From Planctomicrobium piriforme (GTDB lineage Bacteria; Planctomycetota; Planctomycetia; Planctomycetales; Planctomycetaceae): a DNA stretch of 49,603 nt. Position numbers and translations under genes: made by a program. The stretch lies in NCBI GenBank assembly GCA_945860955.1, contig CAMATH010000057.1, positions 1-49,603 on the forward strand, in the 5' to 3' direction. This document shows, piece by piece, positions 42,896 through 49,603 of the stretch. The notes beneath the pieces were generated by a model. The model made no database searches. It was not told the origin of the DNA and saw only the letters and a program-made list of their open reading frames with translations. The stretch's first letter is position 1, and each line of letters opens with the position of its first letter.

Positions 42896-44263
42896 ATGCG
42901 TAAGACGTCGATATTTCGTGTCCAAGTTAGAGAGCTTGTCGAGAACGGACTCCTGGCGATCAATGATGGGTACCGGGTCAGGAACTCGGAGCTCGGACCG
43001 ATCGGGATTCCATTTGTCCGCGGCGGTGACATTGGCGACGGATCGATCAACACTGCGGTAATTGACCACATTCGCCCGGAATTGGCGAATCGAGTGACAT
43101 CAAAGCTGACTCGACCAGGGGACGTTGCGTTCATTACCAAGGCCACTGTCGGAAGAGTGGGCCGCATTCGCGACGGCCAACCTGCGGTCGTGTTCGCACC
43201 GCAAGTCGCCTACTGGCGAAGCCTTGATGAATCGAAGCTCGACTCGCGTTTTCTCTTCTACCTTCTCAAGGGGAATGAATTTCAGAGCAATCTTGACGCC
43301 GTCAAGACTCACGGATCGATGGTCGCCGACTACGTCAGTATGTCCGATCAAAAGCTTTTTCAGATTACGCTGCTCCCGATTGAAGGACAGAAGCGTGTGG
43401 CCAGTATCCTCGGCGCGCTGGACGACAAGATCGAGTTGAACCGGCGGATGAATGAGACGCTGGAGGCGATGGCCCGGCGGTTGTTCAAGAGCTGGTTCGT
43501 CGACTTCGACCCCGTCCACGCCAAAGCCGCCCTCCGCCGCGAACACCCCAAACTCAGCAACGCCGACCTCTCCCGCCGCGCGCTGCCCAACATGGCCCCC
43601 GAAATCGCCGAACTCTTTCCCGACTGCTTTGAGGATTCGATGCTTGCGCGAATTCCACACGCTTGGATTCCTACCAGCCTTGGTGACGAAACGGAGTTCT
43701 TGACGGGTGTTGCATTCAAGAGCGAGTTCTTTCTGCTGTCTCCTCCAGGAACTCGATTAGCTCGCGGTGACAACGTCAAAGAGGGCGTGTTTTGCTGGGA
43801 CGATAAATCAAGATTCTGGCCAAAAGTGACGCCGGACCTTGAGCGATATCTGCTCGCAAGCGGAGACACATTGATTGGAATGGACGGTTCGAAAGTTGGA
43901 AAAAACTGGGTTCGCGTTCGCTCCTGCGACTTGCCATGTTTGCGTGTCCAGCGGGTTGCGAGGTTGCGGCCCAATGTCTCGATCGGTGAGAACTTTGTGT
44001 GGCTTCTCGTAAGCGACTGGCGATTTCGCGACTATGTCAACGGAACAAAAACCAGAACGTCAATCCCACACATTAGCGGCGGCCAGATTCAGGCATATCA
44101 GTTCATCAGGCCTCACGCGGGAGACAATCGCCTCTTCGGCCATTTTGAGGCAGCCATCGCTCCGTTGACGCGTCAAGTTGATAAAAACTATGACCAGACC
44201 CAGGCGCTGACAAAGGCACGTGACACGTTGCTGCCGAGGCTGCTGTCGGGTGAGTTAAGTTGA
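42896..44263 (+). CDS. hsdS: Type I restriction-modification system specificity subunit
   Basis: 455 residues. Two target-recognition domains (about 1-160 and 260-415) flank a conserved coiled region (SILGALDDKIELNRRMNETLEAMARRLFKSWFVDFDPVHAKA, about 170-205), and a second conserved region closes the protein (ALTKARDTLLPRLLSGELS). It sets the DNA sequence recognised by the M2S complex. Base composition of the recognition domains is visibly less GC-rich than the flanking parts, as expected for exchanged domains. Confidence 0.92.
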   Translation: MRKTSIFRVQVRELVENGLLAINDGYRVRNSELGPIGIPFVRGGDIGDGSINTAVIDHIRPELANRVTSKLTRPGDVAFITKATVGRVGRIRDGQPAVVFAPQVAYWRSLDESKLDSRFLFYLLKGNEFQSNLDAVKTHGSMVADYVSMSDQKLFQITLLPIEGQKRVASILGALDDKIELNRRMNETLEAMARRLFKSWFVDFDPVHAKAALRREHPKLSNADLSRRALPNMAPEIAELFPDCFEDSMLARIPHAWIPTSLGDETEFLTGVAFKSEFFLLSPPGTRLARGDNVKEGVFCWDDKSRFWPKVTPDLERYLLASGDTLIGMDGSKVGKNWVRVRSCDLPCLRVQRVARLRPNVSIGENFVWLLVSDWRFRDYVNGTKTRTSIPHISGGQIQAYQFIRPHAGDNRLFGHFEAAIAPLTRQVDKNYDQTQALTKARDTLLPRLLSGELS

Positions 44264-44278
44264 TAGGAGCAAGCCCAA

Positions 44279-45238
44279 ATGGACATCACCTTTCATTACC
44301 CTCCCGAACTGCTCAGCCTGCTCGTCGATACGATTCCGCTTTTGTGTCGTTCGAAAAAGGACACATTGCTTTTTCTGCGAGGAGCGGGGGTATCGAAAGC
44401 CATGACATCCGATTTGGAGGAGATCGTGCGTAAAAAGCGGGACGAGATCACCAAGTACGAAATCATTCGCTCGGTGCTGACCAGATTGAATGAACGCGGC
44501 GAACCAGCACTCCGCGAGCGTCGAGAGGTCATCAAGAGGGGCGTCGAGTTCGACGACTTTTCCGGTTGCTGGGAATCCGATCGCCTCAAGGCCCAGGGAC
44601 TGGTGGTACAGATACAGAAACTCGTCGACGTGAAGGATTCGTTCACGCGAATGAAGGATGAACGTGAGCAAGAGCGCAGGGTGAACATTGCAAAGCGTGA
44701 AGCAGAAATTCGCGAAATTCAACAGCGGCAAGAATCGCTGGAGAGTCTGAAGGGGGAATTGTTTACTCTGTTTGGCGAAGTGAACCCAAGCGTTCGAGGG
44801 AAAAAGCTCGAAGATGTCTTGAATCGACTCTTTAAGCTTTCTGGAATTGCGGTGCGACAGGCATTTACGGTCGTTGGTTCCCAAGGAGAAGGGATTGTCG
44901 AGCAAATTGACGGCGTCGTCGAACTGGATGGTCAACTTTACTTCGTCGAAATGAAGTGGTGGAAAGAACCAGTTGGTGTTCCTCAGATCGCGCAGCACAT
45001 GATGCGAGTCTTTTTGAGGGCGGAGGCGCGGGCGATCGTCATTTCCGCTTCCGAATACACAACGGCAGCCGTATCGGAGTGTCGACAGGCGTTGGCGCAA
45101 AAGGTGGTCACGCTCTGTACCATGCAGGAACTTGTAATGGTTCTTGAGAAGAAGGCAGATTTGGCAAACTTCTTGCGCCGCAAGGTACATTCAACGATCA
45201 TGGACAAGTCACCATTCCCGACAATTGTGATCGATTAG
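44279..45238 (+). CDS. Mrr-like restriction endonuclease
   Basis: 319 residues, starting 15 bases after hsdS. The N-terminal half is helical, with a charged coiled coil at about 115-165 (KDEREQERRVNIAKREAEIREIQQRQESLESLK). The C-terminal half has the Mrr-type PD-(D/E)xK fold: EQIDGVVELDGQLYFVEMKWWKEPVG, with Asp, then Glu-x-Lys as the catalytic set. VIISASEYTTAAVSECRQ-type residues follow. Mrr enzymes cut modified DNA; here it could restrict foreign modified DNA or serve the RM complex in place of HsdR. Lower GC than its neighbours suggests transfer. Confidence 0.85.
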   Translation: MDITFHYPPELLSLLVDTIPLLCRSKKDTLLFLRGAGVSKAMTSDLEEIVRKKRDEITKYEIIRSVLTRLNERGEPALRERREVIKRGVEFDDFSGCWESDRLKAQGLVVQIQKLVDVKDSFTRMKDEREQERRVNIAKREAEIREIQQRQESLESLKGELFTLFGEVNPSVRGKKLEDVLNRLFKLSGIAVRQAFTVVGSQGEGIVEQIDGVVELDGQLYFVEMKWWKEPVGVPQIAQHMMRVFLRAEARAIVISASEYTTAAVSECRQALAQKVVTLCTMQELVMVLEKKADLANFLRRKVHSTIMDKSPFPTIVID

Positions 45239-45247
45239 CGCGAAAAG

Positions 45248-45379
45248 ATGAGCAAGCACACCGAATCGACTGTCGAAGAAGCCTCGCTAGAATGCGGGGT
45301 CGGCTTGGAGTACGCCGTTCTTCATAGACCTGAGGTCGCTCACGTCGAACTGCCGGTGGAGTGGGGAGCAACTCGATGA
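45248..45379 (+). pseudogene. Probable hsdR 5'-end remnant (a)
   Basis: A 43-codon frame reads MSKHTESTVEEASLECGVGL then EYAVLHRPEVAHVELPVEW. This follows the usual N-terminus of type I restriction subunit R (ESTVEEA.L....[13 protein letters not shown].GE) but stops there. Position after hsdM-hsdS-Mrr is where hsdR would be expected. Its stop overlaps a further 38-codon frame (ATGA at 45376), whose own stop overlaps the next gene's ATG. I call it a decayed fragment; a short functional peptide cannot be ruled out. Confidence 0.65.
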
Positions 45380-45491
45380 GTAGGGTCCTGTTCCTCGACG
45401 ATGCCGGACACGATCAAAGACGGATGCCGTACGCGGTGTGCCCAGGTATCGCGATCGAAGACCCGCCAACGCTCGCGGGGAGGGACAATTG

Positions 45492-46886
45492 ATGGACTTG
45501 GAGCAAATTCAATCGCTTGTCCGACAAGGTGAGTCGGAATTGATCGAGTTTAAGAAGACCTCGGGCGAGCGGCGCGAGGCCATGCACACACTCTGCGCGA
45601 TGTTGAATCATCGGGGCGGTCGGGTGTTGTTCGGCGTGGCGCCGGATGGCCAAATTCTCGGCCAGCAAGTTTCCGATCACACCGTGGAAGAGATCGCACA
45701 GGAGATTCAGCAGATCGAACCGTCGATCTTTCCCCAGGTGGATCGGATTGATTTGCCGTCTGGCAGGCAGATTATCGCTGTCCATGTCACGACGGGGCCT
45801 AATCGCCCGTACAGCTACAAGGGCCAAGCCTACAGGCGAGTGGGAAACACCAGCCCAAAAATGAGTCGCGAGGAGTACAACCGGATTCTCATTGAGCGGT
45901 TTCACGGCGAACGCCGGTGGGAGTCGGAGAGCGCCGAAGGATGGACCGTCGCAGATTTGGACGGCGACGAGTTGACTCGGACGATTGACGAAGCCATTCA
46001 GCGAGGTCGGCTGAGTGACCCCGGTACACGCGATCCACTGGAGGTTCTGCGCGGATTCGGTCTCGTGAGAGAAAACCAACTTGTGCGAGCTGCCGTTGTT
46101 CTGTTTGGAAAGGAAACGCGTTTGGAGAGGGAGTTTCCTCAATGCCTTCTACGCGTGGCCAAGTTCCAGGGAACTGACAAAACGGAGTTCCTGGACAATC
46201 GACAATTCCACGGAAATACATTTCGGCTGCTGCGGCTGGCCGAAAAATTCCTGCGCGAGAGTTTGCCGATTGCCGGTCGCGTGGTTCCTGACTTGTTTGC
46301 GCGAAAGGACGACCCGCTCTATCCACCGGTCGCCCTTCGAGAGGCATTGGCGAATGCCTTCTGTCATCGTGATTACAGCATCGGCGGTGGGTCGGTGGGG
46401 GTCGCCATTTACGACGACCGTCTGGAGATCACGTCATCGGGAACGCTGCACTTCGATCTCACAGCGGACAAGCTCTTTGAACCGCACGAGTCGCTCCCGT
46501 GGAACCCCCTCTTGGCCCGTGTCTTCCATCGCCGCGGAATCATCGAATCGTGGGGACGGGGGACGATCAAAATGGCCGAACTGGCGGAAAAGGCCGGAAT
46601 GCCTCGTCCCGAGATCGAAGTCGCATCGGGTTGTGTCGTCGTTCGTTTTCGCCCCAGCCGGTACATCGCTCCACAACGCGTGATGAACGCTCTCACGTCG
46701 CAACAGCGAAAGATTCTCGAGTTCATTTCGTCACGCCGATGGGGTGTCGCCCGTGGCGATATCGTCGATGCGGTTGGCGGCTCGCCCTTGTCCATTCGGG
46801 ATGACCTGGAAAAACTCCGATCCTATGAGTTGGTATTCACTTACGGCCACGGGCGCGGTGCCGTTTGGATGCTCTGCAGCCCGTAG
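45492..46886 (+). CDS. AlbA_2 (Schlafen-like) DNA-binding / ATP-binding protein
   Basis: 464 residues from ATG 45492, preceded by GGGAGGGA at the right spacing; upstream in-frame codons from 45438 are discarded for that reason. The AlbA_2 domain (about 1-125) has GESELIEFKKTSGERREAMHTLCAMLNHRGGRVLFGV. A GHKL-like C-terminal ATP-binding module follows: ALREALANAFCHRDYSIGGGSVGVAIYDDRLEITSSG and GIIESWGRGTIKM. The last 65 residues look like a winged helix (QQRKILEFISSRRWGVARGDIVDAVG). Often annotated as transcriptional regulators; some members sit in defence islands. Here it separates the two hsdR remnants. Confidence 0.86.
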   Translation: MDLEQIQSLVRQGESELIEFKKTSGERREAMHTLCAMLNHRGGRVLFGVAPDGQILGQQVSDHTVEEIAQEIQQIEPSIFPQVDRIDLPSGRQIIAVHVTTGPNRPYSYKGQAYRRVGNTSPKMSREEYNRILIERFHGERRWESESAEGWTVADLDGDELTRTIDEAIQRGRLSDPGTRDPLEVLRGFGLVRENQLVRAAVVLFGKETRLEREFPQCLLRVAKFQGTDKTEFLDNRQFHGNTFRLLRLAEKFLRESLPIAGRVVPDLFARKDDPLYPPVALREALANAFCHRDYSIGGGSVGVAIYDDRLEITSSGTLHFDLTADKLFEPHESLPWNPLLARVFHRRGIIESWGRGTIKMAELAEKAGMPRPEIEVASGCVVVRFRPSRYIAPQRVMNALTSQQRKILEFISSRRWGVARGDIVDAVGGSPLSIRDDLEKLRSYELVFTYGHGRGAVWMLCSP

Positions 46887-46888
46887 CG

Positions 46889-46942
46889 AGGTTCAATTCG
46901 GGTTCTAAAAGGTTCTATTCAGGTTCCAATCGGGTTCCATTC
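46889..46942 (+). repeat. Five tandem 10-11-bp units
   Basis: AGGTTCAATTC, GGGTTCTAAAA, GGTTCTATTC, AGGTTCCAATC and GGGTTCCATTC follow one another directly, just after the AlbA_2 gene and just before the frame at 46947. The period near 10.5 bp matches one DNA helical turn, so a bound protein would sit on one face. Confidence 0.7.
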
Positions 46943-46946
46943 CTCC

Positions 46947-47252
46947 ATGACCAACCCCTTCACCGAATCCACCGTCGAAAAAGCCGTCCTCGAACGGGCG
47001 GAGGGCTTGCGGTACGCCCTCCTTTTCGGTCCGGTGATCGCCCCGGGCGAATCGGCGAATCGAGCGGAACAACCCGAACATTCCCGCTTTTTAAAAACTG
47101 AGGATCCCAACCGACACCTTTCGCCACAAGTCATTTTACAGCAATGGCTTGCTTATTTAATCGCAATCCACCTTGCTGCCATTTTGGCAGGCATCAGCAC
47201 AGTTCCACCCCCTGAGATCGAAGGACGTTTCTGCGTCAATTCGATCCAGTGA
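46947..47252 (+). pseudogene. Probable hsdR 5'-end remnant (b)
   Basis: MTNPFTESTVEKAVLERAEGL then RYALLFGPVIAPGESANRAEQ again follows the HsdR N-terminal pattern ([29 protein letters not shown]) for about 42 residues. Similarity then fades into unrelated codons up to the stop at 47250-47252. It is clearly diverged from remnant (a), so the two are not a recent duplication. The frame as a whole is probably non-functional. Confidence 0.65.
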
Positions 47253-47280
47253 ATCGCCATCCACCTGGTCGACTTCATCG

Positions 47281-47404
47281 ATGCTTGACGATTGGCGCGT
47301 GATGCGACCCTTCCAGGGTCGACCTGCATTGGGCGCGTCGTTCCAGGGGTCACGTTCGCCTGCGGCTCACGCGACCCCTGGCTAATGGATGTCACCCCTG
47401 CCGG
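47281..47404. repeat. 124-bp direct repeat, copy A
   Basis: About 95% identical (six mismatches counted by eye, no gaps) to 47890-48013. It contains palindromes: CCAGGGGTCACGT paired with ACGCGACCCCTGG, and at the right end CACCCCTGCCGGGGTG, which here is uninterrupted. Non-coding. Confidence 0.85.
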
Positions 47405-47889
47405 GGTGATGCGCCGGCGACGATTCTGGTTCCGCAGGGGGCTCGGGGCGATACGCGGGGGAGCGACTCCGGGTCAAACGGGTGGCCGGGTGTGACGCAC
47501 GTGCCCCGGCAATGGCGAATCGCCATGTCGGGGCGACGCGTAGGAATCAATTGCATCGGAACCGTGTGAAAGGGTGACGTTCGGGAATCGAACGCGCCGA
47601 AACCGCGTGCCGGGGTGATGCGTGGGAATCCAATGCGTGGGAATCCCGTGTCGGGGTCAGGAGCCGTTTTGGACACCGACATACACCGGCACGCACCAGC
47701 ATGCATCGGCATGCATCGGCACGCACCGTCATGCACCGACAGACCCCGGCAGGGGTCAAATCCATTAGCCGGGGGTTGAGGACGCCGAAGGCGGACGACA
47801 CCCCCGGTTGCCGACACCGCAAATGGACCGACCCCGGCAGGGGTCGAATCCACCTTGCACATGCCGGGCGGTCTTGCGCACCCGTCCCG
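47405..47889. other. Repeat-rich non-coding stretch
   Basis: No gene recognised. It holds recurrent short words such as CGGGGTGATGCG and GTGGGAATC, the 10-bp tandem array at 47674-47743, and two copies of GACCCCGGCAGGGGTC-type palindromes near 47742 and 47838. It looks like decayed or recombined repeat DNA. Confidence 0.6.
47674..47743. repeat. Seven tandem 10-bp units
   Basis: Seven consecutive units share the pattern CAYCGRCAYG (e.g. CACCGGCACG, CATCGGCATG, CATCGGCACG, CACCGTCATG) with no spacers. It is a minisatellite-like array, not a CRISPR. Confidence 0.85.
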
Positions 47890-48013
47890 ATGATTGACGA
47901 TCGGCGCGTGATGCGACTCTTCCAGGGTCGACCTGCATTGGGCGCGTCGTTCCAGGGGTCGCCTTCGCCTGCGGCTCACGCAACCCCTGGCTAATGGATG
48001 TCACCCCTGCCGG
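47890..48013. repeat. 124-bp direct repeat, copy B, interrupted by the IS
   Basis: Matches copy A up to CACCCCTGCCGG, where the insertion sequence begins. The rest of the palindrome (GGGGT) reappears at the far side of the element at 49599-49603. Confidence 0.85.
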
Positions 48014-48080
48014 GCAACGCCGTAACGGATTTTCAGCAGTGGAAAACCTGGGGTTTACACAAAATGGAGAACATGAAAAA

Positions 48081-48139
48081 GAGCCAGACTCCCCACAATC
48101 ACCAACTGAGCACACGTCAGTCGGAAAGGAGTCTGGCTC
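48081..48139 (+). promoter_or_regulatory. Inverted repeat covering the transposase ribosome binding site
   Basis: GAGCCAGACTCC (48081-48092) is the perfect reverse complement of GGAGTCTGGCTC (48128-48139). The right arm contains the GGAG site and ends at the ATG. A transcript that starts outside the element would fold and hide the site, whereas one starting between the arms would not, as known for fold-back inhibition in other IS elements. Confidence 0.75.
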
Positions 48140-49573
48140 ATGTCGAAAGCAAAACGTCGCACATCTCCCTCACGCTCCCAGCCCAAACAGGCCTCGCGTG
48201 CGAAGTCGCCGGTCCAGTTCGAGGTGCTTCGCAAGGCGATGGCTTGGATCCTCGGTGGATGCTGCTTCGACAGCGTTGTACTGCACGGCAACGCCACCTA
48301 TCAACCACTGCAACTGATTCAAGTGGCGATCCCCTGGGCCTGGGCGGAGCATCCTCAGTTGTCGGAGGCGTACGATTCCGTGCGCAGTACCGCCATCCTG
48401 ATGTTCGGCGATCTTCCCCTGCCGTCGTATACCGGGTTCATTCGGGCGCTCGCCACCTGCACAGAGCGACTGCGACCCGTCCTGCGGGGCCACCTTCAGA
48501 AACTCATGATCGCCGTTGGAGGCGAGCTGGTGCGGATCGGCGGGTTCTTCGTCCTGGTCGTCGATGGTTCTCGGGGAAAGATGCCGAACACGAAGAGCAA
48601 CGAGGCGGCTTTCTCAGCCGCCACCTTCGGAAAGAGCAGATCGGCAAAAACACGGAGACGCTGGAGGAACAAAAAGCGTCGCACACGAAAGGTCGTCACG
48701 GGAACACCCCCGCAGTACTGGCTGACGAAGCTCTGGCACATGGGCCTCAAAATGCCATGGGCGTGGAAGATTGGTCCATCCAATTCGTGTGAGCGGGCGC
48801 ACCTCCTGGAATTGCTGGCGAACTGTTTCATCCCGGAAAATACGCTGCTCGTGGCGGACGCGGGATTTGTGGGATACGAGTTTCTGCAATCCGTCAAGCA
48901 GGCGGGCCATGACTTCATGATCCGTGTCGGAGCCAACGTCCATCTGGTGAAGAATCTCGGGCATGCCCGAAATCACGGCGACATGGTCTATCTGTGGCCG
49001 TCCAAACAAATGAAGGCCGGGCAGCCGCCGCTGCTGATGCGGCACTTGAAGATGCAAGGGCCACGTGGCGAGATTCACGTGTTGACCAGCGTATTGGAGA
49101 AGAAGCGAATGCCAGACAAATTGGCCAGCCAGGTGTACCGTATGCGATGGGGAATCGAATTGCAGTTTCGGACATTGAAACAAACGTTCGGTCGCGGGAA
49201 GCTCAGGAGTCGAAATGGCAAGAATGCCGTCGCGGAATTGGAATGGTCGATCTTCGCGTTATGGATCATTCAACTCTACGCCGTGAAAGAGCAGCTCGAA
49301 ATCGAATCGCCGCCAGAGAAGTGCAGCGTGGCACACGCGATCCAGGTCTTCCGCGAATTGCTGCGTGACCCGCAACGGGTGGTGACCAGCTACGCGGTTC
49401 TGGTTCATGAACTCCGGGCCGCCATCATTGACGACTACACGCGGACGAAACCGAAGCGGAGTCGGTACCGCGGGCACTACAAAGATCTGCCGACAACCGA
49501 TCCACCGCGGATCAAACGAGCCACGCGCGAACAACAACTTCGGTTTCGAGAACTCAACAAATCCACGGTCTGA
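48140..49573 (+). CDS. IS4-family DDE transposase
   Basis: 477 residues. Catalytic DDE positions: VLVVDGSRG (first Asp), LLVADAGFVG (second Asp) and the IS4 signature YRMRWGIELQFRTLK, which fits Y-2-R-3-E-6-K exactly (the Glu is catalytic). The N-terminus is Lys/Arg-rich (DNA binding). AAAGGAG lies 9 bases before ATG 48140. The frame is unbroken, so it may be active. The stop is inside the right terminal inverted repeat. Confidence 0.94.
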   Translation: MSKAKRRTSPSRSQPKQASRAKSPVQFEVLRKAMAWILGGCCFDSVVLHGNATYQPLQLIQVAIPWAWAEHPQLSEAYDSVRSTAILMFGDLPLPSYTGFIRALATCTERLRPVLRGHLQKLMIAVGGELVRIGGFFVLVVDGSRGKMPNTKSNEAAFSAATFGKSRSAKTRRRWRNKKRRTRKVVTGTPPQYWLTKLWHMGLKMPWAWKIGPSNSCERAHLLELLANCFIPENTLLVADAGFVGYEFLQSVKQAGHDFMIRVGANVHLVKNLGHARNHGDMVYLWPSKQMKAGQPPLLMRHLKMQGPRGEIHVLTSVLEKKRMPDKLASQVYRMRWGIELQFRTLKQTFGRGKLRSRNGKNAVAELEWSIFALWIIQLYAVKEQLEIESPPEKCSVAHAIQVFRELLRDPQRVVTSYAVLVHELRAAIIDDYTRTKPKRSRYRGHYKDLPTTDPPRIKRATREQQLRFRELNKSTV

Positions 49574-49603
49574 AAATCCGTTACGGCGTTGCCCTGCCGG
49601 GGT

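Larger units (their letters stand above)
48012..49594 (+). mobile_element. Complete IS4-family insertion sequence
   Basis: 1583 bp with perfect 25-bp terminal inverted repeats (48012-48036 and 49570-49594) beginning GGGCAACGCCGTAACGG. TGCC is present on both sides as a possible target duplication (48008-48011 and 49595-49598); moving each border in by one base gives CTGCCG instead. Joining the flanks restores CACCCCTGCCGGGGT, the intact sequence in copy A of the direct repeat. One transposase gene fills it. It appears intact. Confidence 0.93.

Noticed and set aside
45376-45492. 38-codon frame between hsdR remnant (a) and the AlbA_2 gene
   Set aside because: Its overlaps with both neighbours are intriguing, but the product has no similarity I recognise and no ribosome binding site of its own.
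46889-46942. tRNA T-arm-like GGTTCAATTC words
   Set aside because: They occur as a tandem repeat; no acceptor, D or anticodon stems fit.
47674-47743. Possible CRISPR array
   Set aside because: 10-bp units without spacers and no cas genes.

Overview
The window is about 60% GC and looks like a chromosomal segment of a planctomycete. The lineage evidence is the protein families present: DUF1501 and DUF1549/DUF1553 proteins, a PVC-type CxxCH haem protein of 1146 residues, a BBP7-like outer-membrane barrel, a PEP-CTERM protein, a Ser/Thr kinase fused to a STAND-type ATPase, and SpoVG carrying a zinc ribbon. I cannot name a genus.

Layout. 1-5 kb: the 3' part of a Tes-like radical SAM gene, convergent with a DUF1549/DUF1553 -> DUF1501 pair. 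5-12 kb: a secreted WD40 protein followed by a kinase/STAND/SUMF1 fusion on the minus strand. 12-18 kb: a ROK sugar kinase, the beta-barrel protein with its terminator, cysteine desulfurase, ispE and a SpoVG homologue. 18-22.8 kb: a tightly packed minus-strand operon DUF1702 (UnbL) -> UnbV -> UnbU -> TEBC-type thioesterase. These are four of the five genes of the enediyne polyketide cassette, with no PKSE synthase in this window; this is the most striking system here. 23-30.5 kb: a PEP-CTERM protein, two alpha/beta hydrolases, a HEAT/receiver-like protein and a NYN-LOTUS RNA-binding protein. 30.8-35 kb: a response regulator, FHA protein, RsmD, SDR and a Tat-exported enolase-superfamily enzyme flanked by two 127-bp palindromic repeats. 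35.3-39.7 kb: the haem protein and a small membrane protein ending in a perfect palindromic terminator.

39.9-49.6 kb is an accessory island. It holds hsdM, a DUF1016 (YhcG-like) nuclease gene, hsdS, an Mrr-like nuclease gene, an AlbA_2/Schlafen-type gene, and two short open frames that resemble decayed 5' ends of hsdR. No intact hsdR is present. The island ends in repeat-rich non-coding DNA and a complete IS4-family element with 25-bp terminal inverted repeats, inserted into one copy of a 124-bp direct repeat.

Likely working units, inferred from spacing and strand: DUF1549/DUF1553 with DUF1501; WD40 with kinase; the four enediyne-type genes; HEAT/receiver-like with hydrolase; and hsdM-DUF1016-hsdS-Mrr. 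No tRNA, rRNA or CRISPR array was recognised.
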